Source: Paulownia fortunei (Eukaryota > Streptophyta > Magnoliopsida > Lamiales > Paulowniaceae). From it: a DNA stretch of 64,000 nt. A program made the position numbers and the translations under genes. Below are positions 24,401-39,823 of the stretch, one piece after another; position 1 is the first letter of the stretch, and every line of letters starts with the position of its first letter. Under the pieces are notes generated by a model, which was not told the origin of the DNA, ran no database searches, and worked only from the letters and a program-made list of their open reading frames with translations. The stretch covers positions 6,262,001-6,326,000 of the forward strand of contig CM033121.1 in assembly GCA_019321725.1 (NCBI GenBank), read 5' to 3'.

Positions 24401-27128
24401 TTCTAAAACTTTAATTTCAAATAACAACAAACAAACAAACAAATATATATATATGTAATGTAATTAGATTCATTCAAACCCCAAATTGCAACCAAATTAT
24501 ACAGAATGGTACGGTTTAATTGAATTTAATACGATATGGTATAATTAATTTTTCAAATTTAATATTAATAAAATAAGGGGATTCTATATCAAAAAAGATG
24601 ATCGTACCACATTAATAAAATAAGGCACAAGCAATCACGCTGCATCATTCTCACCATTTAATTTTAAAATATCTAGTATAGATAGAAAATTTCCTATCGA
24701 ACTAATCAATATGTCTAGTTTGGTCAACAACAAATGAATTTTACAATCACAGGCCAAAAATAAAAATAAAAATAAAAAAAAATCTACAAACAAATTCGTG
24801 AAAGATTCTTCGGTTTCCAATTTTAATTTCCGGAAAGCTATATTCGTGTATAAGAAACTGAAGTACGATGAAATCAAACATGTAATATTTATGTTTTTAA
24901 ATGAGTAGATATATAGTACAATTAACATTTAATATTACACGGATAGTGGTCCAATTATGTTGAAGAAGTACTTGTGCGGTCAGTTCATGACAAAGATTAT
25001 AATACCAATTTTATTATTATTTTTTATTTTTTATTTTTTGGAGTCCTTTTAATTGCTGTTAAAGGTTATTAAGGTTCTAAATACTAATTATCACTTTCTA
25101 AGAGTCAAAGCCTCAAAAAGTAAAAACATAGTAAAAAACACTCATTTCATATAATCATGTTAATTACCACGACATAAACAGTGTAGTAATTTTCAAAAGG
25201 GAAAGCAAATTGATAGGCCCTCATATCTCCACAACCATGCATTCCTAACATTGCATAATTAAAATTGGGGCCCTTTTTATTTTGGTCATCTTTGACTCTA
25301 ATTATATTTATTACATATATATATATATATGTGCATAAATATTTATATGGATTAAATATTCCAAGAAACAAGGGTTTTCAAAATTAATTTCATAAAAAAA
25401 ATTGCTATCTACTTGACGTCAATCCCATTGTGGTAATAAGACTTAAATTGAAATCTTGTCCAATTAATAAGATTGAAATCTTAAAATTATGAGATTTTAG
25501 GGTACGAGGGATGAGGGTATTTATGATCTTTTTTAGTAGTATAGTTGTTAATTATTGATTGATGATTATTAATTAATTTTTAATTTTAATTTAAGATAAT
25601 GATGTTTTTGACCGTTTATTCAAAATATTTTGTATTAAATAAGTTTAAAAATTCAAACAATAGAATAAGAAAAAAAAAACTACAAACAAAAGAGAAAATG
25701 AAAGGAAGTTGTAATCATTTTGTCTATGTCCTAATCTCAATTAATTAGCGTTTGATAGTCCAAAGTAAAACATCATTCGGTTAAGAATCTGTTTGGTAGC
25801 ACATAATTAGGGCCCTAAACTAATTTAATGATTTTTTATCTTTATAAATGATTTTTTTTATGCAATACTTAAACTAAATTTAAGGCGGCCCATATTTGTA
25901 TTTAAGAAATCTACACATAAAATTTACATTCTATTTTCGGTTGATAGAAACAACTATCCTTACCTTTCCTTATTATGTTCATTCTCAATATAGGTATTGT
26001 GTATGGTTGGCCTTTATGTAGAATCAATCGGGGCATGAGAGGTATATATAGCTAAATAATTATCAATTTTTTTCTAATTTCGTAAAGTTTCCCTCTATAA
26101 TTGGCGTGTTAATGCTACACATTTATAGGGTGTAACGTTTGTTACAAAAATAAGAAATGACCCGAATATTTTTTACTTATTTTGGAGCTAGACTCAAGTA
26201 AAGATCTAACTCATAAACCGTGAATCATGACCTATTGAATTCATAATATTTTGTTATCAGTGCTGTCGTTACTATCTCAGTATTTATCATTTTTATTATA
26301 CTGTGGTTAGGAACGACCATCCGAATATATTTTCACAATTTCACACTAATTCTCAACATATATTGAAAATTGAAAACTATTGATTTCGAACTTATTTTGA
26401 AGTTTAGCATATCAATGTTCCCTTACTCTTTATATGATTGGATTCAAAATTGATTATAGTATACTTTTTCAAACTATGGGTAATTAATTGGTTGAAGCTG
26501 TCCGTACAATGTTTGGAGTTTCAAATGTTGAAATAGTTAATTGTAAATAAAAAAAAAAGGAGTAAAATTAAATTTGAATGATGGGGGAGGGACACCGGCC
26601 GAAAGACTCAGGTTGGGTTGGCCTTAAACAATTTATGGGTGTGGGGACAATTTTTATCCTATGGTTTGTGCATAGCCATTCATTAGTAATGTACATTCAT
26701 TTGATGCATGTGACAACCTTCAAAAGTAGGTTGGTTGCATGCACCTTCTTCCCATGATTGTGTTTTTATTTTTTTATTTTTATTTTTATTTTTTGTTACT
26801 ATTGCAAGATGTTAATTCTAATTTCAAGATTTGGAAAAATAGACAGTTAAGAATAATGGAAGGTTAGAATTTTCTTTTTCTTTTTTAGAGATTTAATTTT
26901 CTTTTTCTTTTTTTCATTTTTTTTCTTTAAAATGAAAAGCAGTAGAATTTTATTCATTTAAATTGGTAAATTAGATATAAATATCATCATCTCCTTCTTC
27001 TTTGTTCGTTGGATTTCTAGCAAGCGTATGAGCAACTTTCTATTGCTGTTTGATTCGATAGTATTATAAGAAACAAAGTGTGTTGTTAGTGATAATAGAA
27101 ATAAAAATGTCTCGTGTGTTAATCATCA

Positions 27129-27211
27129 GCTGGTTTGCCCGAGAGGTTAAGGGGGAAGACTTAAGATCTTCTGCACATAAGTGCGCATGGGTTCGAACCC
27201 CATAGCCAGCA
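27129..27211 (+). tRNA. tRNA-Leu (anticodon UAA)
   Basis: An 83-nt class II tRNA with a long variable arm. The acceptor GCTGGTT pairs with AGCCAGC (one G-U), with discriminator A at 27211. The anticodon arm is GAAGA-CUUAAGA-UCUUC. The B box is GGTTCGAACCC. A T-run follows at 27220-27236. No intron and no encoded CCA. Confidence 0.96.
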
Positions 27212-27253
27212 ATCACAATTTTTAATAATTTTTTTTACCTATATATATATATA

Positions 27254-27310
27254 TTTACTGTGCTTTCTTATTTACTATTTGGTTTACTGTGCTTTCTTAT
27301 TTACTATTTG
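27254..27310. repeat. 29-bp tandem duplication after the tRNA-Leu
   Basis: TTTACTGTGCTTTCTTATTT... is repeated head to tail at 27254 and 27283, essentially identical over 28 bases. Confidence 0.9.
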
Positions 27311-29373
27311 TTTTTTTGTTTTTTTGTAGTGACACACTCCATATAATTACCATGTGATTTCAGTGGAATTGCATTATTATTGAATTGTTAGATAGGCCTA
27401 AAATAATTTCCTAATATGAATTCTACTCACACTAACATAGTCAGAAAAGTTAATATGAGGAGGGCAAAAGAGTCGAGTTTGAATTAAATTTTGAGAGAAA
27501 AAGGAAAAGAAAAGATTTCAAGAAGGAGCTCTTCTTCAAATTTTAAAAGGCATCAAATTTTAAAACTCAAGCTCAAGATTGCCAAGTTTCTCGTTTGGTA
27601 GTACACTATTTTTGGTTAGATAACTCAATTTAAACCAATATACCAGTGGCTGGCAGCAAAGTGAAGGAGGAGTGACGGGCAATTAGGACCCATGATTAAA
27701 CTTGAGTTTTTTTTTTTTTTTGTGATAATTTAGGTATTCACATTTTGTTTGATTAATTTTGGGGTTGATTGATATTCTCCTAGTTTGAATATAGAATAAA
27801 TAATGACGTGACGATAACTTATACATATTTTCGACACATTGATTTCTGTCAGGATACAATCGTTCATCCCACATGAAGCCCAAAGATAGGGTTTGAGAGC
27901 TCATCCACCAGCGAGTACACCTACAGAAAGCCAAGTAACACTAAGGGGATTCTAATCACCGATCCTCCATAAAATATTTCAAGCGCTCTAGCATTGTATC
28001 ACTTCAAGGGGTGGGGACAACTTGAGTTGTTCTTGAAATAGTTAACAATTAATTAGTGTTGAGATTAGCTTCTAGGCCCATATTGAATTAACCCAATTTC
28101 ATAGACCAAAGACGTTACATATTTGATTTTGGGCCTCTAAGCTTGTCAATATTTAGCTATTCTTGATTTGAGAGTGTGTGTGTGTAAATTACCCATACAT
28201 TCAAACATCAGGTTTATTACCCCGGCAATGATCTTCGCTAGTCATATTCTTGTGTAACTTGTTCTCTTATGAAGTCCTTTGTCTGCATGGTTATGAGTTT
28301 AATTGCATAAAATTTAGTATTATCAAAGTTAGGCATTCAATTAAACTTCATTTTGGCTAGTTTACCAGTACTGATCCATTATTTTATTTCAATTTTATTA
28401 TATAAATTAAAGCTAATTTACTTTTGCCATTATTGTCCTTTATTATTCTTTTTGTTCATAATGTGGCAAAAGATTGCAAGTCAAGTTCATTAAAACAAGG
28501 TTGGTATAATGGGATTTTGTTATGAAATCTTGCTCTTGCTTTGCACTAGTCATATTTAACTCAAAGCATTTTCAGGCACTACTTTTTAAAATTTCCATAT
28601 ATTTTCTTTTTGGATAATATTGAATCATCATAATATGTAAGGAGAATTTTAAAATTCTATTACATCGTTTATTGTATTGCATCAAGTATATATTATATAC
28701 AAAAAAATTATCCGTAAAGTGTATATATAATGACAAATAATGCATAATAAAATATCGTTTTTGCAAATGTTGTACATAGTTATAAAGATTTTCAGATCAT
28801 GAACTAATGAATCGAGTGATGTGCATTGTCTTTCTTAATGCTGTGGTTGAGCTTTGAGGCCAAATAAGTTGGACTCGAGTTGGTAGTGCCTCTATTGCTA
28901 ATCGAGATCAAATATAAAACATAAAATCTCAATGAACTCGAGTTCAAGTCTATGAAATTTTAATATTAAAACTATGTATTTTTTTGATTTTATATTAATT
29001 TAATTTATGAAGAGATAGATGCGTATAAAATGAGAGGTTAATAGTATTAAACAAAGTTATTTTCATTATTTTTCGTAATTTATTTGTGAATTGACTTAAC
29101 CACTTTTAAATCCACCATTCACATAACTACTAACTGCTTGATCTCCACCCCAGCCGGAAAAATTTGTATTCTTTATTAACAGTAACTTTGTATTTTTACA
29201 TATGTTTTGCATATTCGAAAAATTAGAATGGTCGCATTTATACTTAGGCCTTTATTTTCCTTCTCTACTTATACTAATATTTTGACAACAGTGGCTTGAC
29301 CTTGGGCTTATGCATGGACTAGTTCAATGGCTAAGATATTAATTTAATTGTATTTGATAATTGAGGTGATTAA
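27311..29373. other. AT-rich intergenic DNA
   Basis: No gene supported. A moderately GC-richer patch at 27840-27960 has no recognisable coding match. Confidence 0.55.
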
Positions 29374-29734
29374 GAGGGTGTTTGACTAAACTTATTTAAA
29401 ACATGTTATAAGATGTTAAATTTTATTTTAAAAATAAGTTGTTGAAGTGTTTGGATTAAATAAAATCATAGAGCTTTTAAGATATTAGTAATGACAATTT
29501 TGTAATTAAAACTGTCGAAATTAAAGGAGTTTGTTAAAATACGATTTTAATTTAAAAATAAGTTAGGATAGATGTAATTTTTTTTTAGGAGCTTATAAGC
29601 TCTCAAACAGTTTTTTTTTTTATCTTATAAGTTGTTTTAGAAAAAAAATTACTAAATACTTTTTTATAACTTATAAGCTGTTAAATAATTTATAAGATAT
29701 TTTGAAGAGCTGGTAAACTCAACCAAACACTCCT
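29374..29734. mobile_element. hAT-like MITE upstream of the RPSA gene
   Basis: The left end GAGGGTGTTTGACTAAACTT is inverted at the right end (reverse complement AGGAGTGTTTGGTTGAGTTT). The interior is AT-rich and has inverted CTTATAAG/TTATAAGCT words that could fold. About 360 bp, non-coding. A target-site duplication is not clear. Confidence 0.65.
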
Positions 29735-29820
29735 AAAATTGATTTGAATTCACAAAAATAAAAAATTTCAAAAGCTAAATTTTAAAACGGATTTGGATGT
29801 CAACCCACTATTATATAAAA

Positions 29821-30141
29821 TGGGCTCTCTCAAAATGTAGCTTAGGCCTAAGCCAATATGTTATTGGGCCAGACCAATATTATGCAATTAAATTCAGATC
29901 CAGATACCCAACCAGTCTATTCGCCATCGTCAGATTGTAAGATCCGTTTGTTGTTATATGGGTTGGTACGATTCAAAATGATCCAACTGGGTAATTCACC
30001 CCAAGTCTTATCCTTCCAGAAAAACAATCCGGCCCAATAAATACAATCTTCCTCCTCTAGGGTTTATGCAATATATAAATTCCCGCATTTCCAGCTTTCC
30101 ATCCCAGCAGAGCCACACTAAAGGGCGAAACTGAAACCCTA
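29821..30141 (+). promoter_or_regulatory. RPSA promoter: site II motifs, telo-boxes and TATA box
   Basis: TGGGCT at 29821-29826, TGGGCC at 29865-29870, and GGCCCA at 30031-30036 are site II-type motifs. TAGGGTTT at 30058-30065 and AAACCCTA at 30134-30141 are telo-boxes. TATATAAA at 30072-30079 is a plausible TATA box about 104 bases before the ATG. The mix of site II and telo-box motifs is typical of plant ribosomal-protein promoters driven in dividing cells, and it agrees with the gene downstream. Confidence 0.75.
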
Positions 30142-30182
30142 ACAAAGAAGAGAGAACCGGTAAACGATAGAAGTGTTAAACC

Positions 30183-32465
<2,283 letters not shown>

Positions 32466-35141
32466 GTATGATTTGCTTAAGATCATGTTTCCTGAACCTT
32501 TTTCTTTTTATGATCCCCTCCAAAAGTGCTCTTATGTATTGAAATTCATATACTTGTTTTTTGTCGGTGTCGAAATTTTTGTAGCAATGTTCCTAGAGAC
32601 ATTTGGTTAACATCAAGTTTTATGGTTAATTTAGTTGAGTGTTGTTTGCTTTAAACTTGCTGCTGAAATAGGATTATGTGGATATTTCTGATGCTTTGGT
32701 TGCATGATTGAGATGAAATCAATGGTTCTTCAGAGGTAAGTGAATGATGCTTATGAGTTTTAGATGCATGTTTTTGAAAAATACAATTGTCCATTGGTCA
32801 TCTCTGGTTTTCCTTGAGTTTTGTTCCTCTTGTTTTCTCTCCTAACCTTTTAAGTGAATCCCGAAAGTGGAAACTCAATCAGACGGCACAATGCCCTTAA
32901 ATTGAACCAATGTGTGTACATTTTTTAGCATCATTCAAAAGATCCTACCTCAGGACTTTTGGATGACTTGTCTATAAAAGGTAGAACACCAGAAAATCTT
33001 TTATTTGTACAAATCTTTTTATCTTTCACCAAAAAACAAGGAGATTTGTTTTTTTGTATGCTTATATAAAGTCCTAGAATCCTCCCAAATTGCTAATTAC
33101 AATCAAGTAGACAGAATCAATTTCTTGAATTCTATTGTATCGTACAAAATATCTTCTTCCTAAAGATTCTTTTTTCAATTTTATTTAGCTTCAAAAATAT
33201 CTGATATAGTTCACCATTTTCTTTCCTAATTAGGGGTGTTTCATAGATAGTTTTTCTGTAAGTACTGGCACAACTACTGTTGCAGAAATATGGGTGACTG
33301 AGGGAAGGATTAGGTCTTGATGCAAATCTAAATACAAAAAGAACCTCTGATTCTTCCTTTTTATTCTACTGTTTTATCTGGAAAATAAGCTCCCTTTTAA
33401 GCAACGTGAACCTTAAATGGCACCCTTTTGCGCAAGAACTAGAGATTGGCTCTTCTGAATTCGCGTCATTATCTTTCCTAGCGATGCCTAATAAGAACAC
33501 TGCTGTGGGAGTGTTGGAAGGGATTGACTTTATATATATATATATATACAAAGTCTGATAAATTCTCCATAATATTATATGTTATGAACGAACATTGTCA
33601 TCCCCGCAGAGATTGCTAATCCCAAACTTTCTGAAAATTTTCAGTATTTCATCAAAGTTTGAGCAACAACACGATAAAATTTGTACCAGTCATTTATGGT
33701 CCTATGTAATGCTCTTTATGGGTATCTGAAATCAGAAAAGAGAGAAGAAAACACCAGATGGGAAAAAGGAAACAAACTACATCTGATGGGCTCTGTAAGA
33801 AAGACATAATGGAGGAAAATTTCTCATTTTTGATACTTTGTTTCGATTTGTGTAGCAATTCATGAATATGCCCCAAATATATCTTATCAACAAACAAAAG
33901 TTTTTATTAAGAAATGTTGATGTTTTTATACAAAATTGTAATGATGATGCAGCGCTGGTAATCTGATTTGCATGATGTTAACGTAGTACTATTGTAATTA
34001 TTTAGGATAAAGTACCCTATGTAGAAAGGATAGATTTTCGCAGAGTAGAGGTACGTGGAAGTTAAAGATTTAATTGAATGTGGGCTAAATTTGAATTTTT
34101 ACCACCACTTTGTTATGAAAAATGTGTTCTTTTCAATGAAATGATGTCCTTTGAGTACTCTGCACCACCACTTACTCTCTCTTTAATATTTTCTTGTAGC
34201 TAATCAAACCAATTGGTGCTGCATTGTGCAACAATCCATTTTCAGCACCTCAAGAAAATGTGATATCATCACTCAATAATTGTTTTCTCCATGTTCAAAT
34301 GATACTGGAATTAAAAAGGGGAAATTGCTTTTTCCCCTTGATTTTATTTGAAATGGAGCTAAGGGATACTATATTTTTATAAAACATTCATTCTTTATTT
34401 CATTCTAGAAAACAATGAACCAAATTTGTTTTCTCAGACTAAAATTTTAAATTCATCCACTAATTAAATCAATCAAACTTTACAACTTATTAATTCCAAC
34501 ACTTTATTTTCATAAGAGTTTTTTACGAACAATTTACAAAATATTTCCGAAAAAACTCCTCAGAAATTGATATAAAAATTACCGTATATTTGTTTGGAAC
34601 CAGATAGTGGAAATGTTAGGTATAATTCATATTGATAGAATTTTTTATTATAAATTTTATTAAATTATCTATTGCATTGAATTGATTGCTATACATTTTG
34701 TAGATAAAATTTTATATACAATCAATATAATGTAATAAATGATGCAAAATGTTTTACATGTAAATCATATTTGAATTCATAATGATTGTATTGCATTGAT
34801 TGTTGTCATATATATACTTTGTGAATAGAGTTTTAAACCTAATTGATATTGCGATGCAAAAAAACGAATATAATTTTCTATGCAAATTCTTTTATATCCT
34901 CTATTGCTACTGATTATTATTATGTATGCACTTTGTTAATAAAATTTTACACGTAACAGACAGTCAACACAATACAATAAAAGCTGTAGTAAGAAAATCT
35001 TGTCTATAATTCACACGCCTGAGTTTGGTTTAAGAATTCTATGCCACTTAGCCCACATAAATTCTTTATCTTAGCAGCAAATGAGTTGGCTTAACTCTTA
35101 TAAAACTGAACGTGCTTAAGGGATTCGTAGCTTATACTAAT

Positions 35142-35189
<48 letters not shown>

Positions 35190-35635
35190 AGAACAATGGC
35201 CTAAGCTCTACCTAGAACATGTCTGTAAATGGAACAGTTTTCATATATTCCAAACAAGAAAAGGCAACTTAATTAAGGAGAATATGCCCCATCTACTTTG
35301 CCTCACTTTTATTTTTGACATTTAAGATTTTCTATGGCAAATTTATGTGAGTTGTGATATTGATACACTTATGAATCCTTTTAACATTAAAAGAAATGCG
35401 AAGAAATAGAGATCCAAGTTGCGATATTGATATGTCATATACGTATTATTCTTTTAGTATCAAAGGCAATGCAAATGTGTATACACAACAATTGTTGATG
35501 GTTTGGTCGATACTGAAACCAATGCACAATATTGGGTGCCTTGTCTTCCGACACTTGTCCCAATTCTTTATTACTATTTTTTTTTTTTTGGCTTTACTAA
35601 ATAAAGAAAACCAATTCTAGTTTTCAGTTGAAAAA
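32466..35635. other. RPSA 3' UTR and intergenic DNA
   Basis: The RPSA 3' UTR probably extends to about 32.75 kb. Beyond it there is no supported gene. An (AT)n run at 33531-33547 and an (AC)n run at 35144-35186 are present. Confidence 0.55.
35144..35186. repeat. (AC)n microsatellite
   Basis: About 21 uninterrupted AC units. Confidence 0.97.
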
Positions 35636-35998
35636 AAATCTGATTTGAGTAATTGCATAGCAAATTGAATCAGCTTTTTTATTTTGATTTAGTAGAATAA
35701 ATTGAATCAGATTTATAATTGGATTATTTTGATTTAATAAAACAAATCAGATTTAGATTTTTTTATTTTGATTATTTGATTTTGTAAAACAATGATTCTA
35801 TTTTAATTCAGTAAAACAAATTGAATCAGATATATAAAATTTGGGTTATTTTGATTTACTCAAACAAATAAAATCAGATTTTTTATTTTGATTTAATGTA
35901 ACAAATTGAATTACATTTTTATTTTGATTTAGTAAAACAAATTGAATCATTTTTTTTTCCTGAAAATCTAAAATTGATTATTTGATTTAATAAAACAA
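35636..35998. repeat. degenerate AT-rich minisatellite, about nine units
   Basis: A unit of about 36-42 bp recurs with the form TTATTTTGATTTAGTAAAAC then AAATTGAATCAGATT. Clear copies begin near 35678, 35722, 35762, 35834, 35883 and 35920. Units vary by substitutions and small indels. Confidence 0.8.
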
Positions 35999-37241
35999 AA
36001 TAAATAAATAAATAAATGGGACAGCCGGCAGAAAACAAAGCACCCAAAAAAAGAAAAACCTTGACCCCATCTACGTACCGACGATCGATAAACCGTAAAA
36101 TAGAATTAAAAAAAAAAACAGGGGTAAATGCATATGGAAATTTTTCATTGAAACATAATATTGGTTTTTCCATTACAACCTGATATAATTATACACTTAA
36201 TTTCTGTATACTGTCTAGTGAATGAGCAGATGAAAAGTTGAGACCGTTTGCTTCTTTGGCTTGTAACGTGTTGTGAAATCTGCACTTTAAATACACTTTG
36301 TATGAGAGAGGATGGCGGAGCAGAATTTCAGTACGATGGCGAGATTCGATTATTAAAAATATAATATTAATTATTATTTTTATTTATAAAAATATTTTTT
36401 TATTATAATTTTTTTATTAACTAGTTATTAGAACAATAAATACAACTATTATAAAAATATGATATTTATATATAAATTTTTCATACATATTATATTTGCA
36501 TAAGTATTTGAACAAAAAAACGACGTCTAAATAAAAATGAGAACAAATTCTAATTCACATCACAAATAAAAATTAATTTACAAAGTTAGAAATATATGAT
36601 TTGAATATTATAATAATTCTCACAATTTTATCATAATCTTATGAGTCATTATGCCTTATTATTTTGAAAAAAAATATTATTTAAATAAAATACAATTTAT
36701 ATAAATAGTTACACATTTATAAAAGATTACTTCAGAAAAAGTTTTCAAAAATAAAAAAATTAATTTTAATATTCTAATTGTGATGTTGTGAAATCTTATT
36801 TCAACACGTAATAAATATAAAATGAGAGCCTAATTCTTATTGGACTAAACAAAACTTAAAAATAAATAAAATGCAAAGTATTAGACAAATGAAACTCAAT
36901 AAAATAAATAAATTATGTAAATATAAATAAAAAATATAATAAGAAAATAATGAATTAAAAATATATTAAAAAACTAATGAAGTTCTTAATTATTTTTAGT
37001 GTGAAAGAGAACTATTATTTAAATAAAAATAATTAACATATTAAAAATAAATTTGCCAATCAAGCTTGCTATAAACTAATAATAAGTATAAAAAATAACT
37101 TTGCGTAAAATTCTTATACACAATTTAAGGGATATAATTTTTTATTGTAAATTTTATTATATTATGCCAAAGTGTATATATACTTGGGGGCACAATCAAT
37201 ATACTTGAATAGAGATGCAACAGGAACCCGACATTATAGAG

Positions 37242-37672
37242 TAAATATATTTTACCCCCTATGAAATGGAAAAAAAGCAAATAACATCCTACAAATGAAA
37301 AACAACTAATTAATACATAAGATTCTTTAAAATGAAAAACATCTAATTACCCCCTGTGAAATATAAATATTACATATACATATTTGATGACTATTACTTT
37401 AAATGCTTGTGAATGACAATAAATAAAATAAAATGAATCACTAATATATGTATAGGGCTAACTTTGTCATTTTCTACTCTAATAAAGAATAAAATTTAAA
37501 TTGAACGTGAATTACTCTTTTTCTAAAACCACAAAAGGGTAATTAGCCATATCTCATTTCACAAGAAGTTATTTGCCCTTTTATCATTTCAAAGAAAATC
37601 ATTTGCTCTCTTATCATTTCACAATAAATTATTTGGCCTTCTATCGTTTTGCAAGGGGTAAAATATTATTTA
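37242..37672. mobile_element. MITE-like element with long terminal inverted repeats
   Basis: The left end TAAATATATTTTACCCCCTA matches the inverted right end TAAATAATATTTTACCCCTT. Next to each end are short tandem subunits of about 30 bp: on the right, ATTTCA...TTATTTGCCCTTTTATC repeated about three times; on the left, the inverted form with GAAATGGAAAAA. About 430 bp with no transposase, so non-autonomous. Confidence 0.7.
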
Positions 37673-38865
37673 TCGGACTTGTAACAAACCAAATAAATGC
37701 TTGCTTTGCAAAAACTTATTTAAAAATAAAAATAAAAAATCTTTTAAGTTTCCCGCTCAAATAAAGCATTTATTACATGTTTTGTTTACCTAATTTCGCT
37801 ACAAAGCCATCCCAACCCTCAACTTTATTTTTAGTATTAAAATACTATTGCTTTTACATTAAAATTAAATTTCATTTCCTAAAAAGAATTTCTTATTGTT
37901 TCATTTACAATAATTATTTTATTTCATAAAATATCTATTTATAATTTTGTTAATATATTAATACAATTATATATTTAATTTATATTTTACATTTTGTTAA
38001 TTAAAACAATACATTTAATTAATATAATATAATCAAATATGATAAATTAAATAATTAATAGTAAAATTTAAACATAAAAGTAAAAATATGACATTAAATT
38101 AGATAAAATAAAAACAAACCTTACATTAATAATAAAAATTAAACATAGAAGTAAATTACATATTAATAGTAATTTAATTATCTGAATTCATATATTTATC
38201 CCATAAATGATCAATTAATGTGTTTCGAAGTGCAATATGAGCCTCATTTTGTATTAGTATTAATATTATTAAAAATTTAAATGATATGAGTTCACATAAA
38301 TATTATATAATTATCGCATTTCTCTACAATGTATCAAAATTATCTTAATTTTAATATTTGTAATTTATTATTAGGACTAAATTTTAGCAATATGAATATT
38401 TAATATTAATAATAATATAAATAAAATAAATAAATTTTATTAAAAATATTTATGTACATATAAAATATAAAAAAAAAGTAATTTTTGGAAAAAAATATAC
38501 AATTAAATATAAAATATGAAATTTTAAAATAATTTTAAATATAATAAATAATTTTAAAATTTACTTTAAAAAAAAAAAAAAACAGATAGCGCAGATACAT
38601 GGTGCATCCAAAATGACGCAACACGTAGCAATCCCCTAATTGACACTGGGAATGGCACTGCTGTTGTGATGAAATTTTTTTGGTCAAATTGAGCCTCAAC
38701 CTTGATTTGGTATTTGTATTGACATTTTTATTGACATTTCATCAGATTCCATAATTAGGGAATTTTGGTGTTAGATTTCCATTACAAAGCGTAGATGGGA
38801 GAATAAACCTTTTTGTGTATATTGTAATGTGAAAGTGCTTCTTAGCCATCTAGGGATAATAATTA

Positions 38866-39182
38866 ATAATGAGGTAGGTCAAAATTTGGATTCATAATTT
38901 TTAAAATTGTACGTAGGTTGAGGGTAGGTTTTAATTTTTTATGTTCAAACCAAACCCGCCCCTAACCTACCCCAGTTTATTTTTTTAATATATATTTATG
39001 CAGTATTATTTTTTGAAAAATATATTTTTTAAAAATTTAAGATTTATTTTTTTTTAAATTATAAAATGAGTTTAGCGAGTCTAACTAGAACTCGCGGGAT
39101 CCGAGTCTTTAAAAATTATAATAAATTGGGTTTTAAATTTTGACAAAATCAGCTCAAAACCCGCACATTGTCATCTCTAATC
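38866..39182 (-). repeat. dispersed repeat family, copy 3 (inverted)
   Basis: Its right end, CACATTGTCATCTCTA, is the reverse complement of the TAGAGATGRCAAT start seen in copy 1. It also carries AAATTATAAAATGAGTTTAG. Confidence 0.65.
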
Positions 39183-39823
39183 TCTTAATTTATTTTAAAT
39201 AATAAAATCAAAATTTTAAAATAAAAAATTTAGATACCACCCACATCACATAAAAAGTATGATGTTGGTCTACTTTGTTGTACTCCTTTTATCCCAATTT
39301 TTTTTACTTTTATTATTTTTTTGATGTTATAAAATAAGACATTATTTTGGGATGTCCCAAAAATATTTTATCCTTTTTGAAGATTAAATCAAATTTTACT
39401 GTGTTTAAAAACAACAATCTAATTATATGTTGCTACAAATTCAATTTCTCTTCGTAAACAACAATAGTATTCCAATATTTTCTCATTGCATAGTTGAAAA
39501 GGCAAAGAAAAATTTAGTTTCGGATGAATCTTATATGAACCAATCAAATAAGCCCAAACCAACTGCTTTCCTGTCCTTTACCTTCGGATAACAGATGCTT
39601 TTTTCCCATGCTTCAATTAATTAGTTTACTTTAAAATTTGATAGGGTTGTCAAGAGGGTGGATTAGACCAAATTATAGTATTTAGAGTCCAAAGTTGATT
39701 ATTATAGGAGATATACAAAATCCAACCCTTTATAATCTTTACATATTTACCCAATCAGATATTTAAAAAAAATAATCAAAAGCCAAACCAAAAATCAAAT
39801 ACAAATAATCTTTTATAAGACAA

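Larger units (their letters stand above)
16620..27128. other. 10.5-kb gene-free AT-rich block
   Basis: No gene is supported on either strand; open frames are short and of biased composition. It contains repeat-family copies near 17040-17290 and 21120-21400, an (AT)n run at 19117-19148, a MITE-like element at 19763-19924, a slightly GC-richer island at 20030-20260, and many short A/T runs. Old transposon fragments are likely, but I could not place them in families. Confidence 0.6.
35999..39823. other. AT-rich intergenic DNA
   Basis: No gene supported. Composition is extremely AT-rich, especially 36350-38580. It contains a MITE-like element at 37242-37672 and a dispersed-repeat copy at 38866-39182. 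Confidence 0.55.

Noticed and set aside
24635..24928. 97-codon minus-strand frame
   Set aside because: Phe/Leu/Ile-rich in AT-rich DNA, not recognised, and no supporting splice or promoter signals.
35144..35186. CRISPR array
   Set aside because: Simple AC microsatellite. No spacer-repeat structure exists anywhere in the window, and the DNA is plant nuclear.
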